Shown in pieces: positions 42,229-53,314 of a DNA stretch of 64,000 nucleotides. The notes under the pieces are model-generated. The model was given only the letters and a program-made list of their open reading frames with translations. It was not told the origin of the DNA and did no database searches. Numbering within the stretch: position 1 is the stretch's first letter; every line of letters starts with the position of its first letter. The stretch lies in assembly GCA_964035575.1 (NCBI GenBank), contig OZ037869.1, forward strand, positions 930,001 through 994,000, read 5' to 3'. This stretch comes from Rhynchopus sp. YZ270_cl-10 (Eukaryota > Euglenozoa > Diplonemea > Diplonemida > Diplonemidae). Position numbers and translations under genes: made by a program.

Positions 42229-45200
42229 ATGTCTGGGAAGCTGGATGACCATCGCGACCCGCGTTTGAGTAGGAGACATGCGTTTGGTATTCGCGCCGAT
42301 GTCGCAGACAACATCCACTTTGTTGATGACAACACGTGCGCCTTTCCTATTGGGAGGAACATTGCAATGTATAATACGCAGGCAAACCAGCAGAAGTTCA
42401 TTCCCGGGAACGAGAAGTGCGACGCCATCACAGCCATGGCGCTGTCCTCTAACAAACGCTACATCGCCGTCGCTGAGTCTGGTGGTGAGATGCCTATCGT
42501 CTCCATCTACGACACTGCGAACCGCCGCAAGAAGAAGACCCTCCCTGGCCAGGGCATGTCCTTCCCAGACCTGGGCTCCAAGGAGTACGTCTGCATGGCC
42601 TTTTCCTCTGACACCAAGGTGTTGATCACACAGGGAGGCGCACCAGACTGGAACCTGGTGTACTGGGCGTGGGACAGATCGAAGGCGATTGCGTGGACGT
42701 GCTCTGCATTGGACCGCGTGTCGGCAGCTCAGGATAAACGCCTCATCAGCTGCATTTCTGTCTGTCCACGCGACCCTGCGTTGGTGTGCGTCTCTGGAAA
42801 CGGTATCTTCCGCTTCTTCAAACTCTCCGAGGGCCAGCTCAAACCTGCACAAGGTGGTATGGGCAAGCGTGAACCACAAAACTACCTCGCACACACATGG
42901 CTCCCCCCAGAGGACAGACTCGTTGCGTCCACTGAGTCGGGCGACCTGCTCCTGGTGGAGGGCTGTGAGTTCCGCTGTGTGCTCCAGGGCTCGCCATCCG
43001 AGGGGCTCTCAATAGATGCGTTGATATCGTATGCGAAGGGCTTTATCTGTGGGGGTGATATGGGTCTGGTGTTTATCTTTGAACGTTCGGATGATAAGGA
43101 AGTGTACCGCAAGATGAAGGCGATGAAGGTTGACCACAAACGCGACTCGGAAGCTGTGGTGGAGTCGGACAGCATGCGCATCCGCTGCTTTGCGTTGACG
43201 CAGCAGGAGGAGTACCTTGCGCTGTCGACCTCGAACAACCAGGTCTACCTTCTCAACCTCAGCAATGCAGACTTCTCGAAAGGCGAGGACGCCGTCTTTG
43301 AGCACCTTGCACAGCACTTCCACTCCGCGCCCATCACAGGGCTCGATACCTGTGTGCGCAAGCCTCTCGTTGCGACGTGCTCCAAAGACCGCTCCATCAA
43401 GATATGGAACCACCAAGACCACACCCTCGAGATGTCGAAGTCCTTCCACACAGAGGCAACGTCCATCGCAATGCACCCCTCCGGCCTGCACATCCTGGTG
43501 GGCTTCTCAGACAAGCTGCGCTTCATGAACCTCTACGGAGATGACATACGCGAGTTCAAGTCGTTCCCCATCCGACAGTGCTCGGAGTGCAGGTTCTCGA
43601 CGGGTGGACAGTACTTCGCAGCCGTGCACGGCAATATCATCTCCATCTACTCCACATACACCTGTGAGACCATTGGGCATCTGAGGGGGCACAACGGGAA
43701 GGTGCGTTCTCTGTTCTGGATGCCACCAGATGATACACGTTTGGTGTCAGTTGGGATGGACGGTGCAGTGTTTGACTGGTCGCTGAAGGACTGCAGGAAG
43801 GAGAACGACTACGTCATTAAGTCCGCTCACTACACCTCTGTCACGGCAGGGCATCCCGCGAGTGGGAACAGCAGTGCCCCTTTGATCTGGGCTGTGGCTG
43901 GGGATCGCAAGCTGCGTGAGTTTGAGATGGCGTCGCTGCACGGCGGGCCACAGCATGAGCCTGAGACAGGAGACGCACCACTGTCGACAATCATGTTCAG
44001 TCCCATGCATCGTCTCCTTCTGGGTGGCTCAGACGACGGCTCCGTGTGCACCATCCCCGTCCCCCTCACGGCAGGCGCGAACCAGGCGCAGTGGGACCCC
44101 ATCCTCGCACACGGCGCACCCATCACACGCATTGCACTTACCTTTGATGAGTCGCTTCTCTTCACAGCAGGAGACGACTGCTCGCTTTATGTCTACGATG
44201 TGAAGGACCGTGAAGGCAGGGTTGCGAAGCGGGAGGTATGACCTATTCTCTATTTTGTCCTTTTGATTGAAACCTAAATCTACGTCTGGTTGATTCGACC
44301 CCAATAGTTGCAGTACTAATGTTTTAACTGAACAACTCATTTGCCGATATCGCTTAGGCAATGTGTAGTCGATCAGCACCAACACAACAACACAACAGAT
44401 CATGTACGCAGAAGAGATCCTCATCTCGAAGTCTGACCTGGAGGATAAGAACAGTGAGATTAACACCCAGCGTGGCAAGGTGGACGACCTGAAGCTTGAC
44501 ATGGAGTACCAAGCACAGAAACACGACATACAGCACATCAAGGAGATGAAGTCTATGGAAGATGAGCACAGGTACCCTCATCCATACCACACAGCCACTA
44601 CCACCACCACCCACCACCCCCCCACAGAGAGCAAAGCGAACGCCAATACCAAAAATTCGAGCAACTCTTGACCCTCAAGAACGAGCAAGAGATTGAGTTC
44701 ACTGAGATCCGTCGTGAGACGACTGAAAAACATAAAGGTGAGATGGCGAAGCTTGAGGGCGACTATCAATCACAACTACAGGCTTCGGAGGATCAGATTT
44801 CACGTTTGCAGCAAGAGATTGACGAGCAGCAGAGACACTACCTTGGGCAGCTAGCCGCGCAGGAGACGTTCTTGGAGCGCACGGTGACGGAGGAGGAGGA
44901 GACGTTCAAGACGTCGCTTGCTGCTGAGAAGGAGGCTTGTGAACAGCTACGTTGCAAAGAGAAGCAGCTCCGCTCAGAGCACGAAGAGACACGCAAAATG
45001 ATCGAGAGCATGACCGACCACGACATCGAAGACATCAAAGAAAAGTACGAACGCAAACTCCGCGAAGCAAGAGAACAGCTCCTGCACCTCAAAGGTGAAA
45101 ACGGCATCATGAAGAAGAAGTTCTACACACTCCTCAAAGACATCAAAGACAAGAAAACAGAGATCTCCTCCCTCTTCGAGTCTCAGGGTGAAAAAGAAGG

Positions 45201-46274
45201 CAAAATAAAAGGTCTCGAAAAGGACATCGACGCGCTGCGCAATGAAATCAGAGAAAGAGATGAAACCATTGGCGACAAGGAGAAGCGGATCTACGACCTT
45301 CGCAAGAAGAACCAGGAGCTTGAGAAGTTTAAGTTCGTTCTTGACTACAAAATCCGCGAGCTGAAGAGCCAGATTGAACCGCGTCAGGTTGAGATTGTCG
45401 AAGCAAAACACAAAATAAAAGCAATGGACGGCGAGCTCGAGAGGTATACCACACACCTAGCCATAATACGATTATTTACCCCCCCCATTCTTCAACATTA
45501 TTTGGGTGTGTCTGACGACCCCAAAATAGCAGAAAATAGCCCAAAAATAGCACCCCCTTCAGCCCACACCATTATTGAAAACAAAATTGGGCCGAGAAAA
45601 TTTCCAAATTCGGACAAAATGAAGTAATGCCATTTGACAACGTTGTCCACTCCCCTCCCCTCCCCTGCAGATACCATCTCAACAACAACCAACTGGTGTT
45701 GACAATCAACGACCTCAAACTAAAGCTCGACGGACAGCAAAAGGAGATCTCGAACCTCATTGTGAAGCTGAAGGAGAGCGAGCTTTACAAAAGCAGGATA
45801 CAGCGGGAGATTGCAGACCTTGCGGGGATTGGCCAGGAACCAAAACTTTTGCGGGAGGCAAGCAAACGGCTGTATCAGAAGCACGTTAAGGACGACACGC
45901 GGTGTGGTACTGAGGGTGAGGAGGATCTGCAGCGGGAGTCGAACCGTCAGCGCGACTATCTTGAGCGCACGGTCGACTCCTTGAAGAAGAAGTTGGTGAA
46001 GGACTCCGACACACACCGTGCAGACGCCACACGCATCATGTCTGAGAACGTCCTCCTCATCCAAGAGATCAACCAACTCCGCAGAGAGGTCAAGATGATC
46101 CAAGCGCAAGCCGCCACCCGCGAGTCCGGCGCCATCCCCGACCACATCAGAAACGACATGCAGAAGAACAAAGACGACATCCAACGCCTCCGCGACAGAC
46201 TGAACGAACTCGACAGGATATCTCACGCCCTCGGCAGGCCTGGTCCAAGAGATCGTGCACCTCATATTGTGTAG
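42229..46274 (+). CDS. CFAP57 (WDR65), axonemal WD40/coiled-coil protein, four exons
   Basis: Exons are 42229-44235, 44399-44571, 44628-45443 and 45671-46274, about 1,199 residues (human about 1,250). Introns are 163, 56 and 227 nt with GTATGA, GTACCC and GTATAC donors; the phases agree. CFAP57 is part of the inner dynein arm g/d regulatory base of motile cilia. The N-terminal 670 residues are WD40 repeats with family signatures ([31 protein letters not shown]). The rest is coiled coil, with [16 protein letters not shown] and [20 protein letters not shown] matching the animal protein closely. The end contains [10 protein letters not shown]. Its presence argues that the organism builds a motile flagellum. 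No damage is seen. Confidence 0.93.
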
Positions 46275-46737
46275 CGTTTTCTTTTGGGGAGTGTGGGGTT
46301 GTTCTCAGATCAGTTCAGTTGTGTCTGCCTTTTCACAGTTTTCATGCTCCTTTTTTAGTGAAAAAGGACAGTGTCGAGGCTCAAGTTGTTTTATTTTATT
46401 TTATTTCATTTTATTTACACGTGCCTGCATCCGCTTCGAGGTGTCTGTACGTTACCAAATCTACCTTTTCTCCATATTATTTCCAGTTACCCCCGTTAAA
46501 AGATGTTCGCTGTGTAAAGGGTTTTCCCATTATTTTCTTGTCTTGTACGTGGGTGTGTCCCTGCATGCCTTTTGCATCGTAAAACATTGCTTGTAGCAAA
46601 GGTGCCGCTTTTCTAAGCGAGCACAAGATAAGGAGGACATACAATGCAGCATAAAAGAACGAAAGAAAGGAACAAAAGAAAAACAAACAAAATCCATTCG
46701 GAGTCTGTCACCTTTTTATACGCCATCATCCCCTTCC
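46275..46737. other. Spacer after CFAP57
   Basis: T-rich 3' flank without a supported gene, ending where homology to the C module begins (about 46738). Confidence 0.6.
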
Positions 46738-46912
46738 TCTGCTGCACTCTGCTCTTGCGGATGATGATACAAGAAGAATATTCGCTACTTCCGACACCTG
46801 TAGGGTGGATGTAAACAAATCTTCATTGCAACCTTTAATGACTGACACACGTGTTTCCTGTTTCCACACCCACCCATTCCCTTCCTCTCCCTTTCCCTCC
46901 TTCCTTCCTTTC

Positions 46913-46995
46913 TGTGCACATGATGAAACACACCCTTGGTCCGTGTTTAAGAGTGCCTTGTGCACGATGCTGCCAACAGAGGGCGCTGAAGCACA
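46913..46995 (+). ncRNA. Box C/D snoRNA-like unit, copy 7
   Basis: Stem, box C (ATGATGA) and box D (CTGA) are as in copy 1. Confidence 0.35.
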
Positions 46996-47373
46996 TCTTC
47001 GTTCGTTCGACATGGACTTGAAGAAGGCTGCTACACCGGGTGCCAGTGCTTCGCACTGCAATGAGCTGGCACCACGGATGCTGGCCAAGAAACAATCAGG
47101 AGGACACACTTTCACTTTCAGGTTGACGTGTTCGTGATGAAATATTAGGTTCCAAGTCTTCTTTCCAATGAGCGGCTGTGGGGTAACCCTCTGCAGTCCT
47201 GATTCTTTTGTACCTCAACGCTGACAGTTTCATGCTGAGACACACCTCTTCCATCCACACACGACGCTGTTGGAAGCGGCTTGTATCTCCCACTGCCAGG
47301 CTGTCGTCCTGCTGTGAGGTCATAAAGACCGCAAGATTTGTCTGTTTTGTCTGTTTCCTTTCTTCCTCTTTCC

Positions 47374-47456
47374 TGTGCACATGATGAAACACACCCTTGG
47401 TCCGTGTTTAAGAGTGCCTTGTGCACGATGCTGCCAACAGAGGGCGCTGAAGCACA
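47374..47456 (+). ncRNA. Box C/D snoRNA-like unit, copy 8
   Basis: Stem and boxes are as in copy 1. It opens the A' leader of the second P-domain gene. Confidence 0.35.
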
Positions 47457-47794
47457 GCTGTTTTGTTTTCTATTTCTTCACAACCACACAACCACCCTCG
47501 CTGTCGTTGCGCCTTGTGTTCCTTACATTGCAACGTGAAACCAGGTGGGAGAAAGTGAGAGACACAAACCTGACGAGGCCGCATGCGGTGGAACCAGTGC
47601 TCCGCTTTTGCAGTGAGCTGGTGCCACGGAATGTTGCCGAGAAACAAACGATCACATATCTCAAAATGTGTGTGCACGTCAGGCAGATTCATTTCCCAAC
47701 TATTCTCCATATCTCCATTATATTGTCACCCACACACCACACCCTTCCTCACGACTTACAGACACAAAGCCTTTATCACACAAAAGCCAAGACA

Positions 47795-48856
47795 ATGATG
47801 ACCCGTGCCCTTGTTCTGCTCCTTGCGAGCGCTGTGGTGTCTGCGGACACAACTGTCAAGGGTGTGACCTTCACCGACGCAGAGAAGACTGCGACCCTCG
47901 AGGCGGCGAACAAGGCGTCGTGGGAGACGCTGCACTACACCTTCGACCTGCGCGACCGCAAGGCCACGAACGTTGTGAACGGACGCACCTACGCCACACT
48001 CGACGAGCTGGCAGCAGTGAGTGGTGTGAGCGGGTTCGTGCTGAACCTCTTCAAGACGAAGGTGGGGGAGGTGTGCCCCCCTGCAACGCTCTCTGTCCTT
48101 GACGCGAAGATTGTGAGTGCTGCTGAGAACCTGATGTACCCTGTGCTTGTGACGATGGGTGGTCTGTCGGCAACTGCGGCGGAGGCTGTGTTCCGTGCAC
48201 GCCCGATCTGCTCGGTGGCACAGCTGGAGGGTGTTCTGTCCTCGCAGGAGGTGCAGGTGCTGACGGAGTTCGTGCTGCGCCCCGGAACGTGCTTCACCAA
48301 CGACGACTGCGACGCGACACACACCTGCATGGGTGCACCACACGACAACGTTGTGCCGTGGGGTCTGTGCGTTGTGAAGGCGTCCCCTGAGGGCATGGGT
48401 GCGACGTGCACGATCATCGAGAGCTGCAACACCGGGCTCGTCTGCGTGGGGCTGACCATGAACGCTCTGGCCGGTTCGTGCGACTTTGCTTGGATGGGCG
48501 CCAACTTCGTTGGGCTCTCTGACGCGACCCCCACCTCGACTGTTGTTGTGCCTGTGTACGGCCAGGCCACCGTACCCGTGGACGCTCTGCTCTCCGTGAA
48601 CCCGTGGAGCGTGCAGAACCGCGAGAGCGTGAAGATTGTTGTTGAGGACCCGAACGGCACCCAGGTGACTGTGTTCGACGGCCCTGAGCTTGCCAAGGTG
48701 AAGTCGTACGTGTCGATCCCGACCACGATCCAGGTGCCGCACAGCGGAGACGACACCATCAACGGTGCCTGGAAGATCATTGTGACCAACCCCGGTGGTG
48801 TTGCCACAGGAACCCTGACTGACATCAAGCTTGTCATGACGTCGCGTTTCGACTGA
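47795..48856 (+). CDS. Secreted helix-hairpin-helix-like/P-domain protein (copy 2)
   Basis: A 353-residue paralogue of the gene at 14972, with the same signal peptide, Cys-rich middle and C-terminal P/Homo B domain. Six residues differ (E22K, H53R, Y55R, T67A, N79S, Y80G, copy 1 to copy 2), all in the N-terminal helix-hairpin-helix-like part. Residues 81-353 are identical, with only a few silent base changes (for example CCT/CCC, ACT/ACC). It also shares about 420 bp of leader and about 1 kb of 3' flank with copy 1. The pair arose by recent duplication or is kept similar by gene conversion. Confidence 0.85.
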   Translation: MMTRALVLLLASAVVSADTTVKGVTFTDAEKTATLEAANKASWETLHYTFDLRDRKATNVVNGRTYATLDELAAVSGVSGFVLNLFKTKVGEVCPPATLSVLDAKIVSAAENLMYPVLVTMGGLSATAAEAVFRARPICSVAQLEGVLSSQEVQVLTEFVLRPGTCFTNDDCDATHTCMGAPHDNVVPWGLCVVKASPEGMGATCTIIESCNTGLVCVGLTMNALAGSCDFAWMGANFVGLSDATPTSTVVVPVYGQATVPVDALLSVNPWSVQNRESVKIVVEDPNGTQVTVFDGPELAKVKSYVSIPTTIQVPHSGDDTINGAWKIIVTNPGGVATGTLTDIKLVMTSRFD

Positions 48857-49907
48857 TGCGTCTTCGGTCGCCCTCTCCTTTTCCCTTTTCTTTTATTTTA
48901 TTTTCTTTGCTGTTGTTTGTGCCGATTCACTAGTCGCACAAATAAGGCAATAATTTGATTCCACACTCATTTCGTTTTTATTTTATTGAATATACGAGAA
49001 TCGTCATATAAAAATAAGGCTCTGTTTTTCGATAGTAGTTGTCTGAATATCGATCTAAAACAGGAAGAGTTTTAATTTTTTGTCAACTCCGTTTAGGTGA
49101 CCAAGCACAATGAGGCTTGTGTTCATCTGAAAAAGCTTTTTCAATTTTATATAGTTTATCCACTGTTCTCTTCCACATTCTGGGAGCTTCCTCTTGTGGA
49201 GACAAATTTGCATTTCATTTTTCATTTTTATTTTTCATTTCTTTCGCGTGCGCGACAATGACGACTCTATGTGATAGTGGGCCCGATCACCGATTTGTAC
49301 TCCGAACTGTGTTTTTGCTTGGCCCGAGAGTCATGAGATGAATGTCTCACCCCAGCCACAAGCGTGCTGGGTGTGATGGATTGTTGTGTGTCTGCACGTT
49401 CCCCCCTTATTCTCCGTCTTCTCCCCACGAGCCTTGCAATCTGGCATTCAAGGAGAAATATACCCCCTTATCATCACTTTTGCGCTGTTGCGTATGTCTT
49501 CCTGTGTTCGTTGCAAAAGTTGACCATCATTTTTATTTTGGCGTTTGCACTTTCAACTTCTCTTTTTTTGTCAATCAGCAACCAGAAGAAATATGCTCCC
49601 TTAGCACAAATCTTTGTGCATGTTCTTTTTTGTGTCAAATGAGTTTACCTATTTCTTGTGATTGAATCGAATTATATGGGATGAAATTGTCAATACAAGA
49701 AATGGGAAACTTGTTGACACACAACCAGAGCAAAACTGACAAAAACATAGGTTCAAAATACAAAGAAAAACTAACGTATTCCCCTTCTCCCTTTCCAACG
49801 CAATGTCACTGAACATGATCCCTTGTCTCCTCATCGTGGTGCACCCGATATGAGGGCTGCGGAAACCGTCCTGAACTTGGGTTTCATATCACATGAACGC
49901 TGCTATC
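48857..49907 (+). repeat. 3' flank shared with P-domain gene copy 1
   Basis: Homologous to 16034-17074, including AGGTGACCAAGCACAA (49095) and the conserved stretch after 49340. Differences are an insertion at about 48988-49078 and several small deletions near 49500-49640. No separate gene. Confidence 0.75.
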
Positions 49908-49990
49908 TGTGCACATGATGAAACACACCCTTGGTCCGTGTTTAAGAGTGCCTTGTGCACGATGCTGCCAACAGAGGGCGCTGAAGCACA
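49908..49990 (+). ncRNA. Box C/D snoRNA-like unit, copy 9
   Basis: Stem and boxes are as in copy 1. It opens the A module after the shared 3' flank. Confidence 0.35.
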
Positions 49991-50369
49991 TCTTCGTTTG
50001 TTCGACATGGACTTGAAGAAGGCTGCTACACCGGGTGCCAGTGCTTCGCACTGCAATGAGCTGGCACCACGGATGCTGGCCAAGAAACAATCAGGAGGAC
50101 ACACTTTCACTTTCACGTTGACGTGTTCGTGATGAAATATTAGGTTCCAAGTCTTCTTTCCAATGAGCGGCTGTGGGGTAACCCTCTGCAGTCCTGATTC
50201 TTTTGTACCTCAACGCTGACAGTTTCATGCTGAGACACACCTCTTCCATCCACACACGACGCTGTTGGAAGCGGCTTGTATCTCCCACTGCCAGGCTGTC
50301 GTCCTGCTGTGAGGTCATAAAGACCGCAAGATTTGTCTGTTTTTGTCTGTTTCCTTCCTTCCTCTTTCC

Positions 50370-50452
50370 TGTGCACATGATGAAACACACCCTTGGTCCG
50401 TGTTTAAGAGTGCCTTGTGCACGATGCTGCCAACAGAGGGCGCTGAAGCACA
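50370..50452 (+). ncRNA. Box C/D snoRNA-like unit, copy 10
   Basis: Stem and boxes are as in copy 1. It opens the A' leader upstream of the CBS-domain gene. Confidence 0.35.
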
Positions 50453-50780
50453 GCTGTTTTGTTTTCCCTTTCTTCACAACCACACAACCACCCTCGCTGT
50501 CGTTGCGCCTTGTGTTCCTTACATTGCAACGTGAAACCAGGTGGGAGAAAGTGAGAGACACAAACCTGACGAGGCCGCATGCGGTGGAACCAGTGCTCCG
50601 CTTTTGCAGTGAGCTGCTGCCACGGAATGTTGCCGAGAAACAAACGATCACACATCTCAAGATGTGTGTGCACGTCAGGCAGATTCATTTCCCAACTATT
50701 CTCCACGTTTTCATCATATTGCCACCCACACACCACACCCTTCCGCACTAGACACCCCTTGACCTTGTACCCGCCACACT
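50453..50780 (+). promoter_or_regulatory. A' leader upstream of the CBS gene
   Basis: Near-identical to the leaders of both P-domain genes up to about 50745, 36 bp before the CBS start codon, where the sequences part. It probably supplies promoter or 5' UTR sequence to an unrelated gene. Confidence 0.5.
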
Positions 50781-51419
50781 ATGAGGAGTGCAGTATACAC
50801 AACAAGACGTCTGGCACGTGCAGGTGCGGGTACAGCTGTCTCTAGCTTTGCAGTGCAGAACCGTGCGATTTCGGTGTTCTCAACGACAGGTATTCCGGGT
50901 GCGTTCCTGGGGCGCTACCCGAACAAGGCCGGTGTGGATGTGAGCGACACGAAGCAGTTCGTGAACGGTGTGCCCTATGTGGAGGAGAGGATGTCGCTGC
51001 AGGAGGCTGCGCAGTTCTTGACGAAGCTCGACGTTGGTGCTGTGCCTGTGTTGTGCCCTGTTGCAGAGGGTGACGTCACCTCCACACGAAAGGTGACGGG
51101 TATGTTCTCAGAACGAGACATCTCACGTGCCTTTGGGCGGAGTGGGGACGACTCATGCAAACTGTGTGTGCGTGATGTGATGACACCTGATGTGGTCGCG
51201 TGCTCGAAGTCGGACTCTGTGCGCACCATCCTTGATACGATGCTTATTAAGAATTTCCGCCACTTGCCGTGCCTTGACCAGGACGGCGCACTGATAGGAT
51301 TGGTCAGCATGCGTGACGCTGCGTGGTTGCAGGCCAAGGAACGGCTGCAAGACCCAACGGTCTCCATCCAGGGCGTGGATGACTTCCTGGCGCACATCAC
51401 AGACGCCACAAGGTTCTAG
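50781..51419 (+). CDS. Mitochondrial-type CBS-domain pair protein
   Basis: The protein has 212 residues. The N-terminal 40 residues are Arg/Ser/Ala-rich without acids (MRSAVYTTRRLARAGAGTAV), a likely mitochondrial presequence. Two CBS motifs follow: about 70-118 (SLQEAAQFLTKLDVGAVPVL ... GMFSERDISRAF) and about 130-185 (VRDVMTPDVVACSKSD ... FRHLPCLDQDGALIGLVSM). CBS pairs bind adenine nucleotides; short stand-alone ones such as plant CBSX3 regulate partners in mitochondria. The start ATG is the first after the shared leader. The partner is unknown. Confidence 0.85.
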   Translation: MRSAVYTTRRLARAGAGTAVSSFAVQNRAISVFSTTGIPGAFLGRYPNKAGVDVSDTKQFVNGVPYVEERMSLQEAAQFLTKLDVGAVPVLCPVAEGDVTSTRKVTGMFSERDISRAFGRSGDDSCKLCVRDVMTPDVVACSKSDSVRTILDTMLIKNFRHLPCLDQDGALIGLVSMRDAAWLQAKERLQDPTVSIQGVDDFLAHITDATRF

Positions 51420-51777
51420 GGTGGGGCTGGTTTGGATTCTCAAAGATGCTGTGTTGGGTGGGTACAAGGGTGGTGGGTCGTGGGTTGCGCAGAGGGCGGG
51501 AGGGAATGGGCTGGTGCCGCAACGTATTTCTAATGTGATAGTAGGAGGGCAGCCTCTCTGGCCATATTATTGTGTGTTTTACACGACAGATCCACGGTGT
51601 GGCTCCGTATTGTGTTTGCGGGGTTTAGTTTTATGTTGTCCCACGTTTCTTTGATGTTATTGTGATACTAATAGCGACGGAGTGCGTACAGACAGTAGTA
51701 TAAACGAAGGGTCTACATTTTTAAGTCAACCTTGGGACAGGTAACTCCACCTTTCACACCCAAATGCACCTTCACAG
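51420..51777. other. Spacer after the CBS gene
   Basis: No gene is seen; G/T-rich. It ends where the duplicated 435-bp leader begins. Confidence 0.6.
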
Positions 51778-52212
51778 CCAAGAGTTTTACGCACACCCCC
51801 CTTGATCCACCATTGCGAGGGGAGAGGTCGACTTGTCCCCTCTGAGAAAACAGCTGACGTGGACAACTGAAGAGAATGATGACAAAACTTAATAATTTGG
51901 CAATTTGCGTATGAAGCCACGCTGTTGATTACAACATTAAGAAGACGAGACTGACCACGTTGCACCACACCACATCACATCACATCACACCAACAACGTC
52001 CACTCACTGCACCTGCGGCTGTATTGTGCCGACGGGTGTGAACCAGTAGGCGGAGAAACACATGTGTGTCTCTGAACACCTCCACACACACCACACACGG
52101 AAGAGATGGAAATGATGATAAAACTATTATTCATGCGTGTCTTTAAACGGACTCCTTTGCGGGAATGTTGAGAAACAATTTTGGCTACGTCTGACAACAC
52201 AACACACAACAC
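51778..52212 (+). repeat. 435-bp leader module, copy 1
   Basis: Matches 54054-54488 with only a few differences. It begins AAGAGTTTTACGCACACCCC and ends ACAACACACAACACCTCT, and contains repeated CACATCACAT. It lies 241 bp upstream of the DUF6748-like gene start. Confidence 0.9.
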
Positions 52213-52453
52213 CTCTCTGTGGCATGATGATCTATCAGCAGTCTCCCTCTTCCGAATGGCTTTGACGAATGCCTGCGACTACGAACCTGGGACACTTTGT
52301 TGTCCTACTTGCGCTGACCACACATCCTATCACCACCACCTGTTCAACAATTTCCCGTTCCCTTTCCCTTCCCCTCCCAACCCCCTCCCTCCCCACAAGA
52401 CATCAGTTCACCCAACACACATCCACAGACTCAACACAAAGAAAGAGACAACG

Positions 52454-53314
52454 ATGCAAACGACAGTGCTCGCTGCTGCCCTGCTCTGCGTAGGAGCAAA
52501 CGGTGCGGCGCTCCTGACGGAGCAGTCAACTGCCTTTGACGCACAGGGTTACTACCACGCGAGGCAGGACCAAAGGAGATGCGTGCACCCACTTTGCGGT
52601 GGGTACTGGATCCGTGCGGTGAACAAGCGCTACACGACGTGTGCAAACGGGATGCTGGAGACGGAGTGCTATGTGGCCGAAGTTGTGTCGGACAGCCCGT
52701 TCAATTTTGAGGGCCCGTGGCAGCTGCTGAAGGGGGAGCACACGAGCAAGGTGTGGGACAACTGGGGTGTGCTGGGGAGCTTCAAGCTGGAGACTGCACA
52801 CAAGCAAGCGAGCGAGGTGGAGGGCACAGGGTCCTTTGTGGCTGTGAAGGACAACGGGGTGCGCTGCGTGACCCACCCGTGCCCGAGCATGACGGAGATC
52901 TTTCTGAACTGGCATTTCTCGAGGTCCATCTCGGACATCACGTTCAGCGAAGACCTGGACGCGGAGATGGTGGCGTGGGCAAGAGAGAACATCTTCACTG
53001 GACACGAGGTTGTGGTCGCTGGGAGGCACAGGTACGTGAGCGGCCCTGCTGGCTACGGGCTTGGGCTTGTGGTGAACCAGATCTACCAGCCTGCGACACT
53101 GTGCGCAGAAGGCTACTCGTGGCACAAGGAGGCCTGCCGCACCTCCTTTGGCTGTGCGCACCCTGAGCTGGAGCTGACTGCTGCTGGTGGAGCCCCGATG
53201 GTGGATCCTGTCACGGGTGAGGTCACGGGGGCGTTCTACCAGAGCTGTGTGAAGAGCTGTGACCCTCCGGCCTTCGCATCTGGGCCGGGTAAGTGCTACG
53301 TCGCTCTTCCTTGA
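52454..53314 (+). CDS. Secreted protein resembling bacterial DUF6748
   Basis: The protein has 286 residues. A signal peptide (MQTTVLAAALLCVGANGAA) precedes QRRCVHPLCGGYWIRAVN and CANGMLETECYVAEV, a Cys/Gly pattern that I recall from the bacterial DUF6748 family (notably in myxobacteria). This is from memory and unverified. A second similar motif occurs at about 130-150 (GVRCVTHPCPSMTEIFLN). Eleven or more Cys residues suggest disulfides. The mature part has no membrane segment. The ATG at 52454 is chosen because it begins the signal peptide; the frame is open upstream but has no ATG with such a signal. The function is unknown. Confidence 0.75.
   Translation: MQTTVLAAALLCVGANGAALLTEQSTAFDAQGYYHARQDQRRCVHPLCGGYWIRAVNKRYTTCANGMLETECYVAEVVSDSPFNFEGPWQLLKGEHTSKVWDNWGVLGSFKLETAHKQASEVEGTGSFVAVKDNGVRCVTHPCPSMTEIFLNWHFSRSISDITFSEDLDAEMVAWARENIFTGHEVVVAGRHRYVSGPAGYGLGLVVNQIYQPATLCAEGYSWHKEACRTSFGCAHPELELTAAGGAPMVDPVTGEVTGAFYQSCVKSCDPPAFASGPGKCYVALP

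Larger units (their letters stand above)
46738..50745 (+). repeat. Mosaic duplicated block II
   Basis: Order: partial C 46738-46912, A 46913-47090, B 47091-47373, A' 47374-47794 (gene leader), P-domain gene 47795-48856, shared 3' flank 48857-49907, A 49908-50087, B 50088-50369, A' 50370-50745 (leader of the CBS gene). The modules are near-identical to those of block I, 33 kb away, but in a different order. Junctions fall at A modules, as expected if these served as recombination points. About 90 bp near 48988-49078 is present only in this copy's 3' flank. Confidence 0.9.
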
